Positions 1-7,225 of a DNA stretch of 13,008 bases are shown in pieces. Under the pieces are notes generated by a model. That model made no database searches, had not been told where the DNA came from, and was given only the letters and a program-made list of their open reading frames with translations. Each line of letters starts with the position of its first letter. Within the stretch, counting starts at the first letter, position 1. Where the stretch lies: assembly GCA_964583765.1 (NCBI GenBank), contig CAZOWW010000148.1, positions 1 through 13,008 on the forward strand. The letters run 5' to 3'. This stretch comes from CAZOWW01 sp964583765 (GTDB taxonomy: Bacteria; Actinomycetota; Actinomycetes; Actinomycetales; Kineosporiaceae). Position numbers and translations under genes: made by a program.

Positions 1-1397
1 GTCTCGTTGTCGGTGTAGACGACGAACGTGTCGAACTCCATCCTCTTCCTGGTCGCGTACCGCATGGGCAGTGCGCAGTCGGTGCCGGACATGGGCATGG
101 CGTCGACCACCCGCAGCGCGTCGTCCAGGCGCTGCCGGGGCGAGATGGCCAGCGGCTTGAGGTCGCTGTCGTGCCACCCGGTGCCGCGACCCCTGGTGAA
201 CCCGACCGCCGTGGCGGAGGGCTCGGTGGCCAACTGCACCAGGGCCAGTGCCGCCGAGGCCTCCCGCGCGGTGATCGGCATCCCCGAGATGGGCGCCGCC
301 ATCGAACCGGACACGTCCACGGCCAGGAGCATCCGCGTGCCGGCCGGTTCGATCGTCCCGAACGCCCGGTAGAACGCGGCGTCCAGGGCATCGACGACCT
401 TCCGAGTGGGGGTCCAGGTGCCCGAACCTCGTGCGGAGGCGCCCGAGGCGTAGGTGCGCTGGGCCACCAGCACGCTGACCGGGTGCACCCGGCCGCGCTG
501 CAGCCGCCGAGGATCGATCAGCTGCGCCGTGACCTCCTCGGTACGGCCGCCCAGGTCGGGGAGCAGACCGAGCCGGGTGAGCCGCGGTAGCTGCCGCAGG
601 AGTGCCGTCTGCGGCACCCCGACGTCCAGCAACGCGTCCCAGACGGCCACCTCGCCCAGAGCGGCGTCCGGCAGCATCTCCCACGTCAGGCCGTAACGCC
701 GCACCAGGTCCGCCCAGGTGACGGCCTCGGTCGCTGCCTGGGCCCGGGTGAAGCCCTCGATCAGCGCGGGGACGTGCCCGCCCACCGCACCCCGCACGAT
801 CCAGTCGAAGGTGTCCTTCAACTGCGGGGCGAGCGTGCGCGGATGGGACAGGCGGAGGAGGTCCCGGTGCGACCAGCCCTCGCGCTGCCGGTACTTCACC
901 GCCTGGTACGCCACGACCTGGGGGTCCTTGTCGAGGTACCACGAGCCGACGGCGCGCCGCAGGCCCCGGCCCCAGCCGCGGAACTGCTCCACGTAGCCCG
1001 CGAACAGGAACAGGTGCGTTCCGGTCCGGGCGACCTGGGGCAGCGCGGCCAGCGCCGCCGCGGACGTCGACGGCAGGGACGCGGCGTAGGCGAGGGCGAA
1101 CAGGGCAGGGTTCTGCCGCGGTGCGCGCCCCCGCGTGGACACGTCGACGATCGTGGCGACCAGGCCCTGAGGATCCGACTCGGCCAGCCGGGCGACCACG
1201 GCCGCGTTGTCGCGGGCGAGGTCCCGGGGAGTCACGTAGTAGGTGCCGCCGTCCACCCCGAGGGTGAGGAAGCGGCGCAGCCGGGCGAGGTCGTCGAGGA
1301 CGAACGTGTACCCGCCGGCCGAGTTCGGACGCTGACGCGCGTCCGCGGGCCGCGACTGCGGGGTGCGGTGCAGGCTCAGGGTGCGTAGGACATCCAT
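1..1397 (-). CDS. rsr: Ro60 orthologue Rsr (TROVE + vWA RNA-binding protein), 3' end outside window
   Basis: The minus strand is open from an ATG at 1397 to the window edge, giving 465 codons and no stop. The translation starts MDVLRTLSLHRTPQSRP and reads as a TROVE-module protein over roughly residues 1-340 (for example YAASLPSTSAAALAALPQVARTGTHLF cut here to YAASLPSTSAAALAALPQVA). It is followed by a von Willebrand A domain with the MIDAS motif DVSGSM (D361, S363, S365), a later SGTDCA with T439, and VYTDNET at the edge. Family members have about 530 residues, so some 60-70 are missing. Known role: Ro60/Rsr proteins form a ring that binds Y RNAs and misfolded or fragmented RNAs, and bacterial Rsr works with Y RNA in RNA quality control, sometimes with PNPase. 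The start is fixed by a strong Shine-Dalgarno five bases upstream. Two Y-RNA-like structures lie directly upstream on the same strand, which strongly supports the assignment. No rtcB or rtcA is visible here. Confidence 0.93.
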   Translation of the reverse strand, partial: MDVLRTLSLHRTPQSRPADARQRPNSAGGYTFVLDDLARLRRFLTLGVDGGTYYVTPRDLARDNAAVVARLAESDPQGLVATIVDVSTRGRAPRQNPALFALAYAASLPSTSAAALAALPQVARTGTHLFLFAGYVEQFRGWGRGLRRAVGSWYLDKDPQVVAYQAVKYRQREGWSHRDLLRLSHPRTLAPQLKDTFDWIVRGAVGGHVPALIEGFTRAQAATEAVTWADLVRRYGLTWEMLPDAALGEVAVWDALLDVGVPQTALLRQLPRLTRLGLLPDLGGRTEEVTAQLIDPRRLQRGRVHPVSVLVAQRTYASGASARGSGTWTPTRKVVDALDAAFYRAFGTIEPAGTRMLLAVDVSGSMAAPISGMPITAREASAALALVQLATEPSATAVGFTRGRGTGWHDSDLKPLAISPRQRLDDALRVVDAMPMSGTDCALPMRYATRKRMEFDTFVVYTDNE

Positions 1398-1402
1398 GGG
1401 AT

Positions 1403-1411
1403 ACCTCCTCC
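1403..1411 (-). promoter_or_regulatory. Ribosome binding site of rsr
   Basis: Read on the minus strand this is GGAGGAGGT, a near-perfect anti-Shine-Dalgarno match, five bases before the ATG at 1397. It decides the rsr start codon. Confidence 0.85.
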
Positions 1412-1504
1412 GGGCGGACGAGAGCGGCGGCGGGCGGCGGGGGCGACGACGGGCCTCGGGTGCGAGGAACCGGTCGATGGTGGAGTGGAGCGGACGTGAT
1501 GCCG

Positions 1505-1605
1505 TCCTCCGGAACGGCGGCACAGGGCCGCCGAGCAGCTGTCCCCGGTGTCTTGCCGGGGCCCGGGACTTGAACCCGAACTGCCGTTGCCGGATAACCG
1601 GAGGA
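1505..1605 (-). ncRNA. Second Y-RNA-like structured RNA upstream of rsr
   Basis: On the minus strand an outer stem TCCTCCGG (1605-1598) pairs with CCGGAGGA (1512-1505), and AACGGC (1588-1583) pairs with GCCGTT (1518-1513), leaving a nine-base bulge on the 5' side. Inside lies a clear T arm: CGGG, loop TTCAAGT, CCCG (1578-1564). A short acceptor-like hairpin follows, CCCCGG / CCGGGG with a seven-base loop (1561-1543), then a D-arm-like hairpin ACAG / CTGT (1542-1522) whose 13-base loop contains GG pairs. The order T arm, closed acceptor, D arm is the same as in the neighbouring RNA at 1625-1780. The D arm is less canonical, so it could be a diverged or decaying copy, or part of the rsr leader. 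Ends are not defined; there is no separate promoter that I can support. Confidence 0.6.
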
Positions 1606-1624
1606 ATTCCGGCCCGCTCGTGGT

Positions 1625-1780
1625 GAATGGTTCGGGCGGACATGATTGTGACCGCCGGAAGCTGCTCTGTCCGCTGAGCTACGGCACCGCGGTCGCGAAC
1701 CGGAGTGCCGGCGGGATTCGAACCCGTGACCTGCCCATTGATAGTGGTAACCGACCGTCTCCGGCCCGCCCGAACCATTC
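1625..1780 (-). ncRNA. Bacterial Y RNA with permuted tRNA-like module (YrlA-type)
   Basis: The 5' strand GAATGGTTCGGGCGG (1780-1766) is perfectly complementary to CCGCCCGAACCATTC (1639-1625), giving a 15-bp stem that brings both ends together. This stem continues with GCCGGA (1765-1760) paired to TCCGGC (1659-1654) across a one-sided loop (1653-1640). Within it lie, in order, a T arm CGGG-TTCGAAT-CCCG (1726-1712), an acceptor-like stem CGGCACT (1710-1704) paired to GGTGCCG (1688-1682) and capped by a further CGGT/ACCG hairpin, the linker TA, and a canonical D arm GCTC-AGCGGACA-GAGC (1679-1664). Acceptor and T/D arms are thus in permuted order with the acceptor closed by a loop, as known for YrlA-type Y RNAs, whose tRNA-like module sits on the Rsr-binding stem. 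A possible -10 element TATTCT lies at 1807-1802, but its -35 is poor. Its job would be to bind and gate Rsr. Confidence 0.85.
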
Positions 1781-1872
1781 CCTCATTCACTTGTCCCGTT
1801 GAGAATAGGGAGCGGCCGCGGCCGGGGCCAGGGATTTTCGCGGCGAGGAGAAATGTCCGTCTCCCCGTTGGC

Positions 1873-1908
1873 GTGCCGGCCCGGGTGACGGTGCCGGCCC
1901 GGCTGACG
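1873..1908. repeat. Two tandem 18-bp units in the arabinofuranosidase-Y RNA spacer
   Basis: Units GTGCCGGCCCGGGTGACG (1873-1890) and GTGCCGGCCCGGCTGACG (1891-1908) differ at one base, and a degenerate third unit follows. The surrounding spacer 1808-1958 holds no gene. It also contains the 12-bp palindrome CCCGCCGGCGGG (1938-1949) just after the arabinofuranosidase stop, which could help termination but has no U tract. Confidence 0.6.
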
Positions 1909-1958
1909 GTACGGGGCCGGGTACGGCGTCCGGGTCACCCGCCGGCGGGAGGTGGGGG

Positions 1959-3482
1959 TCAGGACACGCCGAGGGCCGTCCACGAGACCGGGGGCAGGGT
2001 GACGGTGAGGACACCGGCGGCCAGGTCCGCATCCGGCTCCCCCGGGACGACCCGGTGTGGCTCAAGGGCGGTGTTGCGCGCGTAGGGGTCGGGGTCGGCG
2101 AGCTGGGCGCCGACGTGGATGCGGCCGTGGGCAGCCACCGCGCGGACGTCCACGGTCACCACGGCCGGCTCGCTCGTGCTGCGATTGACCAGGAAGACGG
2201 CCGCCTCGCCGGAGTCGTCGTCCCAGGTGGCCGTCGCGTCGACGACGGGCACCCGGCCGTGCGCCCGGGAGTCGTACCTCGGGGACTCCACCTGCGTCCG
2301 CAGAGTCACCCCGCGGGCGAGATGGGCCGTGATCGCGAACGGGTGGAAGGTCGTCTGCCGCCAGGCCGGCCCCCCTGGTTCGGTGCGGATGGGGGCGATC
2401 ACGTTGACGAGTTGGGCCAGGCAGGCGGATCGAACCCGGTCGGCGTGCCGGAGCAGGGACATGAGCATGTTGCCGACGACGACCGCATCGGCGACCGAGT
2501 AGGTGTCCTCGAGCAGGCGGGGTGCGACCGGCCAGGTGTCGATGCCGGTGATCTTCTCGCAGGTCCGGTGGTGTTCGAAGTACCACACGTTCCACTCGTC
2601 GAAACTGATGTGCACCTCGTGGTCGGAATGGCGGAGCGCCCGGACGTGGTCGATGACCGCCCCCACCGCCTCGATGTACCGGTCCATCGCGGCCCCCGAC
2701 GCCAGGAATGAGCCCAGATCCCCGTTGTGCTCCTCGTAGTAGGCATGGCAGGAGATGTGGTCGACGTCGTCGTAGGTGTGTTCCAGAACGGTGCGTTCCC
2801 AGGTACCGAAGGTGGGCATGGCCGCGCTGGACGAACCGCAGACCACGAGCTCCACCCGCTCGTCGAGTTGGCGCATGCCCTTCGCGGTCCGAGCGGCGAG
2901 CGCCCCGTACTCGTCGGCGCTGCGGTAGCCCAGCTGCCACGGGCCGTCCATTTCATTGCCGAGACACCACGTCCGGATGTCGAACGGTCGGGTCGCGCCG
3001 TTCGCGGCGCGCAGCTCGGCCAATGTGCTCCCGCCGGGGACATTGCAGTACTCGAGCAGGTCCAGGGCCTCCAGCGTCCCGCGGGTCCCGAGGTTGACCG
3101 CGAGCATGAGTTCCGCGCCGATCTTCTCCGACCATCGGGCGAACTCGTGCAGGCCCACCTGGTTGGTCTCCGTGCTGTGCCAGGCGAGGTCCAGGCGGCG
3201 TGGGCGCTGATCGCGCGGACCGACCGTGTCCTCCCAGCGGTAGCCGGACACGAAATTGCCCCCGGGATAGCGCACGGTCGTGATCCCGAGTTCCCTGACC
3301 AGGTCGAGCACATCGGTGCGGAAGCCGTCCTCGTCCGCCTCGGGGTGTCCGGGTTCGTAGAGCCCCTGGTAGACGCCACGGCCCAGGTGCTCGACGAAGC
3401 CGCCGAAGAGGCGGCGGTCGATCGGGCCGATCCGGAACCGCGGATCGATCGTCAACAGGGCGCGCAATGTCATCGAGCTCAC
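1959..3482 (-). CDS. abfA: GH51 alpha-L-arabinofuranosidase, intracellular
   Basis: The 507-residue product has the full length of GH51 arabinofuranosidases, which release terminal alpha-L-arabinofuranosyl groups from arabinan and arabinoxylan oligosaccharides. A catalytic (beta/alpha)8 barrel carries the conserved PGGNFVSGYRWEDTVGP segment, the acid/base glutamate in WCLGNEMDGPW (E177) and the nucleophile in ISFDEWNVWY (E296). A C-terminal beta domain follows and ends in SWTALGVS. There is no signal peptide, so it acts in the cytoplasm on imported oligosaccharides. The annotated start is a GTG at 3482. The ATG at 3473 gives MTLRALLTIDPRFRIG, matching the usual family N-terminus better, and is probably the true start. 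No transporter or LacI regulator is adjacent, so this gene stands alone here between the Y RNAs and cobK. All key residues are present and I see no lesion. Confidence 0.95.
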   Translation of the reverse strand: MSSMTLRALLTIDPRFRIGPIDRRLFGGFVEHLGRGVYQGLYEPGHPEADEDGFRTDVLDLVRELGITTVRYPGGNFVSGYRWEDTVGPRDQRPRRLDLAWHSTETNQVGLHEFARWSEKIGAELMLAVNLGTRGTLEALDLLEYCNVPGGSTLAELRAANGATRPFDIRTWCLGNEMDGPWQLGYRSADEYGALAARTAKGMRQLDERVELVVCGSSSAAMPTFGTWERTVLEHTYDDVDHISCHAYYEEHNGDLGSFLASGAAMDRYIEAVGAVIDHVRALRHSDHEVHISFDEWNVWYFEHHRTCEKITGIDTWPVAPRLLEDTYSVADAVVVGNMLMSLLRHADRVRSACLAQLVNVIAPIRTEPGGPAWRQTTFHPFAITAHLARGVTLRTQVESPRYDSRAHGRVPVVDATATWDDDSGEAAVFLVNRSTSEPAVVTVDVRAVAAHGRIHVGAQLADPDPYARNTALEPHRVVPGEPDADLAAGVLTVTLPPVSWTALGVS

Positions 3483-3513
3483 CGAGCCGTTCCCCGGCGT
3501 GCAGGGCCGGTGA

Positions 3514-3535
3514 GGGTGGGGCGGGGGGCGGGGGG
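3514..3535 (+). other. G-quadruplex-type G tract upstream of the arabinofuranosidase gene
   Basis: Four G runs (3, 4, 6 and 6 bases) are separated by single bases T, C and C. They lie on the plus strand, the template strand of the arabinofuranosidase gene, 32-62 bases before its start. The pattern fits a very short-loop G-quadruplex, but in a genome this GC-rich it may be chance. Confidence 0.45.
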
Positions 3536-3632
3536 CGCCAGGGTACTTCCCTCATGCGGGACTCGTTCCGGAGGATATGGTGCGAATCCGCGCGCCCCTC
3601 GCCTGCCGACGCCGTCCTCCACCGGGCCCCGC

Positions 3633-4472
3633 TCAGGGCCGGTGTTCAAGGAGCCCGCGGATCCAGGCCAGGGCATCGGGCGCGGAGTCGACCACGGTCA
3701 CCTGGGGTGGCAGCGGCGGACGGTCCACGAGGATCACCAGCAGGGCGAGCCTGCGGGCCGCGTGCAGCTTCGCGGCGGTGGCCGGGCCGCCGCTGTCCTT
3801 GGTGACCAGGGCGCACACCTCGTGGCGCCGGAACAGGGCCACCTCGTCGTCGACGCCGTCCGCCCCGTTGCGTGCGATCAGTTCGATGCCCGGGGGCCCA
3901 CCCTCCTGCGCCGGATCGAGAACCCGGGCGAGATAGTGGTGGTGGGGGTCCGTGGCGAACAGGTGCAGCCCGGTCCGGCCCGTGGTGAGCAGGACCGTGC
4001 CCGGCTCCAGAGCCGCGGCCGTGGCGGCGGCGGCCGAGAGGTCCGGTACCCGAACCCAGCGATCCCCCGGTACCGGCGTCCACGCGGGACGGCGGAGCAC
4101 AAGCAGCGGGACCTGGGCGCGGTGGCAGGCCAGGGCCGCGTGCGCGGTGATCCGCTGCGCGAAGGGATGGGTGGCGTCCAGCACCGCGCCGACGCCCGTA
4201 CCGGCCAGGAAGTCGGCGAGCCCCTGCTCACCTCCGAAGCCGCCCACCCGGACCGGCCCCGGCGGCAGTGGGGCCCCGGGGTTTCGCCCCGCCAGCGAGG
4301 TCAGGACCTGGATCCCGGGCAGCTCCCGGAGCTCCTGCGCGACCAGTCGTGCCTCGACGGTGCCCCCGAGCAGGAGCAGGCGCAGCCCGGGACCGTCCGC
4401 GGGGAACGGGTCGGGGATCCGGATGCCGGACATCGCGGGCATCGTAACCAGGGGATCGTCCCTCGCCGTCAT
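3633..4472 (-). CDS. cobK: Precorrin-6A / cobalt-precorrin-6A reductase
   Basis: The 279-residue product matches CobK/CbiJ, which reduces the C18-C19 double bond of (cobalt-)precorrin-6A with NAD(P)H in corrin ring synthesis. An N-terminal nucleotide-binding segment reads RLLLLGGTVEARLVAQEL. It is followed by DATHPFAQRITAHA, TVLLTTGRTGL and VTKDSGGPATAAKLHAARRL, all family signatures. I chose the ATG at 4472, although ATGs at 4442 and 4433 are also possible because the conserved part begins only near residue 29. The gene runs divergently from the cbiD remnant, with only about 21 bases between the two start codons, so promoters would have to lie inside the opposing reading frames. Length and motifs are normal; it is among the intact members of this damaged cluster. 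Confidence 0.92.
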   Translation of the reverse strand: MTARDDPLVTMPAMSGIRIPDPFPADGPGLRLLLLGGTVEARLVAQELRELPGIQVLTSLAGRNPGAPLPPGPVRVGGFGGEQGLADFLAGTGVGAVLDATHPFAQRITAHAALACHRAQVPLLVLRRPAWTPVPGDRWVRVPDLSAAAATAAALEPGTVLLTTGRTGLHLFATDPHHHYLARVLDPAQEGGPPGIELIARNGADGVDDEVALFRRHEVCALVTKDSGGPATAAKLHAARRLALLVILVDRPPLPPQVTVVDSAPDALAWIRGLLEHRP

Positions 4473-4493
4473 GCTCCGGGCCACACCGGGCGC

Positions 4494-5365
4494 ATGGACC
4501 GGAGCCCCGTCCCGCCCTCGGACCGGTAGCGAGGGGCCGCACGCCGTGGCTGGACCACGGGCACCTGCGTGACGGCGGCGGCGACCGCGGCCTGGACCGC
4601 CTGTCTCACCGGGCAGTTCCCCGATCCGGTGACCGTGCGCCTGCCCGGTGGGGCCTGCCCGGCGTTCGCGCTGACCAGGACCAGGACCGGGCACGACTGG
4701 GCGGAGGCCGCGGTGACCAAGGACGCGGGTGACGACCCCGACGTGACCCACGGGGCGGTGATCTGGGCCAGGGTACGTCCCGCGGCCTCCGATGAGGGGA
4801 TCCGCCTCGTCGCCGGTCCCGGCATGGGCACGGTGACCCGACCAGGGCTGGTGGTGCCGGTGGGCGAGCCGGCGATCAACCCCACGCCCGGCGGATGATC
4901 GTCGACGCGCTGCAGGATGTGTCCGCGAGACAGGGGACCGCACCCGAGGCCGTCGTGGAGATCGGGGTGGACGGCGGGGAGCAGCTCGCCGCACGCACCT
5001 GGAACCCCCGACTGGGGGTGGTCGGGGGCCTGTCGGTCCTGGGGACCACCGGGGTGGTCGTGCCGTTCTCCTGCTCGGCCTGGATCGAGAGCATCGCAGT
5101 GTCGTCGATGTGGCGCGTGCTGCCGGCCATCCGCAGGTGGCCGCCTGCACCGGCAGTACCTCGCTGGCCGCCGCGCGGGCCGAGTACGACCTGCCCGAGA
5201 CGGCGCTGATCGACATGGCGTATTTCGCGGGTGCGGTTCTGAAGTACGTGCGTCGTCACCCCGTGCCGCGGCTGACCGTCGCCGGCGGGTTCGCGAAGCT
5301 GGGCAAGCTCGCCGCGGGTCACCTGGATCTGCACTCCGGCCGGAGCCAGGTGGATCTCGGCCGGA
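4494..5365 (+). pseudogene. cbiD: Degraded cbiD, cobalt-precorrin-5B C1-methyltransferase
   Basis: CbiD homology is split over all three plus frames. Frame A (4494-4898) opens with ATG 4494, meets an in-frame TAG at 4527-4529, then reads RRGWTTGTCVTAAATAAW, KDAGDDPDVTHG and GEPAINPTP before a stop at 4896. Frame B (from about 4889) continues RRMIVDALQD, NPRLGVVGGLSVLGTTG and FSCSAWIESI. Frame C (from about 5101) continues VVDVARAAGHPQVAACTGST, VAGGFAKLGKLAAGHLDLHS and stops matching after SQVDL. The joins imply a one-base loss in the C run near 4887-4889 and a small indel near 5092-5103. The last 80-100 residues of a normal roughly 360-residue CbiD are missing, and the sequence runs straight into CbiG homology. 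No start codon exists between the TAG and the conserved WTTG segment. The enzyme normally methylates C1 using S-adenosylmethionine. As written it cannot be made; sequencing error is the main alternative. Confidence 0.88.
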
Positions 5366-7225
5366 GTGGCCGGGGTGGCCTTCGCCGCGATCGGCCTCGT
5401 GGTTCGCGTGCTGGCACCCCTGCTGGTGGACAAGGTGAGCGACCCGGCCGTGGTCGTCGTGGACGACCGTGCCCGGCACGCGATCGCCCTGCTCGGTGGC
5501 CACCTGGGTGGGGCGAACTCCCTGGCCCGCAGGCTCGGGGAGCTGCTCGGGGCGGAACCGGTGATCACCACCGCCACGGACGTGCACGGGATCCCCGGCC
5601 TGGACACCTTGGGCTGGCCGGTGCACGGGGACGTCGCGGGAGTGACCCGGGCAGTCCTGGACGGCGAACCGGTGTGCCTGCAGACCGACGAGACCTGGCC
5701 TTTGCCGGCACTCCCGCAGACCGTCGCAGTCACCTCTGCCAGCGGGAACGAGTTGACCGGGGATGACGGGAGCGAAAGGCCCGGGGCCGCGCGGTACCGG
5801 ATCGTGGTCTCCGACCGTCTCCTGCTCGAGCAGGCGGACACGGTCGTCCTGCGGCCGCCGTCCCTGGTCGTCGGGGTCGGGGCGAGCCGTGGGGTGCGTG
5901 CGACCGAGATCGTGGAACTCGTCGAGAGCGCTCTGGCCCGGGCCGGGCTGAGTCGGCTGAGCGTGCGGCAGTTGGCCACCGTCGAGGCGAAGGCCGAGGA
6001 GCCGGGCCTGGTGGAGGCGACCGCCACCCTGGGTCTGCCCCTGGTCGTCCATCGGGCGGTTGATCTGGCCGGTGTGCTGGTGCCGAACCCGAGCACGCGG
6101 GTTGCGGCCGCGGTGGGCACCGCCAGCGTCGCCGAAGCGGCCTGTCTGCTGCCGGACCCGGACTCCGCGGAGCTCCTGGTACCGAAGTCGACGGTGGTGA
6201 CGGCTGGGCCGCCGGCGATGGCGACATCGGAGTCTTCCGCGGTGGTGACGGCTGGGGTACCCGCAATGGCGACATCGGAGCCTTCCGCGGTGGTGACGGC
6301 TGGGGTACCCGCAATGGCGACGGTCGCGGTGGCCCGGCACCGGGCCCGGGGGCGTCTGGCGCTGGTTGGGATCGGTCCGGGCGCGCGCCATCTGCTGACC
6401 CCCCGGGCCGTGGCGGAGTTGCGGGCGGCGTCCCTGGCCGTCGGTCTCGACCAGTACCTCGACCAGATACGTGATCTGCTCCGGCCGGGGACGCGGGTGC
6501 TCGGCTCCCGGATGCGTCAGGAGAGGCAGCGGGTGCGGCAGGCCGTCGAGGCCGCTCGGCAGGGACATGCCGTGGCCCTCGTCGGGTCCGGTGACGCCGG
6601 GATCTACGGGATGGCGAGCCCCGCGCTGGAGCAGTCCGATTCCGGGTTCGACGTCGTCACCGTGCCCGGGATCACCGCCTCCCTGGCCGCCTCGGCCCTG
6701 CTCGGCGCTCCGCTGGGACACGACCATGCGGTGATCAGTCTGTCCGACCTGCACACCCCGTGGCCGGTGATCCAGACCCGGGTCGAGGCGGCTGCCCGGG
6801 GCGACCTCGTGACCGTGCTGTACAACCCCCGGAGCCACGGACGGGACTGGCAGCTCGAGGCCGCGCTGAAGGAGCTCTCCGCTCACCGCCCGGCCGCGAC
6901 GCCGGTCGGCATGGTCCGTCAGGCCACCCGGGCGGATGAATCCGTCACCGTGACCAGCCTCGCCGAGATCGACCCGGGGCAGGTGGACATGTACACCACG
7001 GTCGTCGTCGGCAGCTCCCACACCCGCCTGGTCGCCGGACGCATGGTCACCCCTCGGGGTTACTCCTGGATGCCGCCCACCCCGCCCGTCGCTTGCGCGG
7101 CCCCTCGCGCAGCGGTGGAGGGGTCCTGGCGCGTCGGGGGGTCTCCGACATCGAGGCCCGCTCGTACCGGGTCCTGCGCGCCGCGATCCGGGAGCGGCTC
7201 GGCGACATCGAGCTGCCCCCGCTGA
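5366..7225 (+). CDS. cobJ: CbiG-CobJ fusion (cobalt-precorrin-5A hydrolase / precorrin-3B C17-methyltransferase), N-terminus of CbiG missing
   Basis: The 619-residue frame has two parts. Residues 1-265 are CbiG, which opens the lactone ring: it has AAIGLVVRVLAPLL, DKVSDPAVVVVDD, LLGGHLGGANSLARRL and TTATDVHGIPGLD, then a CobE-like C-terminal domain (VGVGASRGV). Residues 330-570 are CobJ/CbiH, the ring-contracting methyltransferase, with the SAM-binding GIGPG (335-339), GSGDAGIYGMA near 407, VPGITAS and VLYNPRSHGR. The CbiG part starts abruptly at what is normally about residue 60-70, directly behind the broken cbiD, so one deletion probably removed the cbiD tail and the CbiG head. The GTG at 5366 is therefore only a nominal start. 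A 48-bp repeat forms the linker (residues 276-318). The frame runs about 50 residues beyond the usual CobJ end (RGYSWM, near 7075) and overlaps cobH by 133 bases. CobJ looks functional; CbiG is doubtful. Confidence 0.88.
   Translation: MAGVAFAAIGLVVRVLAPLLVDKVSDPAVVVVDDRARHAIALLGGHLGGANSLARRLGELLGAEPVITTATDVHGIPGLDTLGWPVHGDVAGVTRAVLDGEPVCLQTDETWPLPALPQTVAVTSASGNELTGDDGSERPGAARYRIVVSDRLLLEQADTVVLRPPSLVVGVGASRGVRATEIVELVESALARAGLSRLSVRQLATVEAKAEEPGLVEATATLGLPLVVHRAVDLAGVLVPNPSTRVAAAVGTASVAEAACLLPDPDSAELLVPKSTVVTAGPPAMATSESSAVVTAGVPAMATSEPSAVVTAGVPAMATVAVARHRARGRLALVGIGPGARHLLTPRAVAELRAASLAVGLDQYLDQIRDLLRPGTRVLGSRMRQERQRVRQAVEAARQGHAVALVGSGDAGIYGMASPALEQSDSGFDVVTVPGITASLAASALLGAPLGHDHAVISLSDLHTPWPVIQTRVEAAARGDLVTVLYNPRSHGRDWQLEAALKELSAHRPAATPVGMVRQATRADESVTVTSLAEIDPGQVDMYTTVVVGSSHTRLVAGRMVTPRGYSWMPPTPPVACAAPRAAVEGSWRVGGSPTSRPARTGSCAPRSGSGSATSSCPR
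6193..6321 (+). repeat. 48-bp tandem repeat (about 2.7 copies) in the CbiG-CobJ linker
   Basis: Units at 6193-6240 and 6241-6288 and a partial unit at 6289-6321 are nearly identical. The last two agree perfectly over their shared 33 bases. Each full unit encodes 16 residues of the type VVTAGVPAMATSEPSA, an Ala/Pro/Thr/Ser-rich flexible linker joining the CbiG and CobJ domains. A multiple of three keeps the frame, so copy number could vary between strains. Confidence 0.92.

Noticed and set aside
1560..1740. One or two ordinary tRNA genes on the minus strand, suggested by T-loop and D-arm sequences
   Set aside because: The T arm comes before the D arm, the acceptor strands are joined by a hairpin, and the D arm at 1664-1679 cannot pair its acceptor (GGTGCCG) with the bases after the downstream T arm. 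There is no normal anticodon arm. A Y RNA explains all of it.
3567..3936. Plus-strand gene with a good-looking ribosome site (GGAGGATATGG) starting near 3577
   Set aside because: The product is Arg/Pro/Ser-rich, resembles nothing and is antisense to cobK.
2727..4529. A 600-codon open frame on the plus strand across the arabinofuranosidase and cobK genes
   Set aside because: It is antisense to two genes with clear family motifs and shows no domain of its own; long open antisense frames are expected at this GC content.
6193..6321. CRISPR array
   Set aside because: The 48-bp units abut with no unique spacers, keep the reading frame and encode a protein linker.
4469..7021. An 850-codon open frame on the minus strand across cbiD and cbiG-cobJ
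   Set aside because: It is an antisense shadow, rich in His, Arg, Gly and Pro, with no recognisable domain. The plus strand carries the CbiD, CbiG and CobJ signatures.
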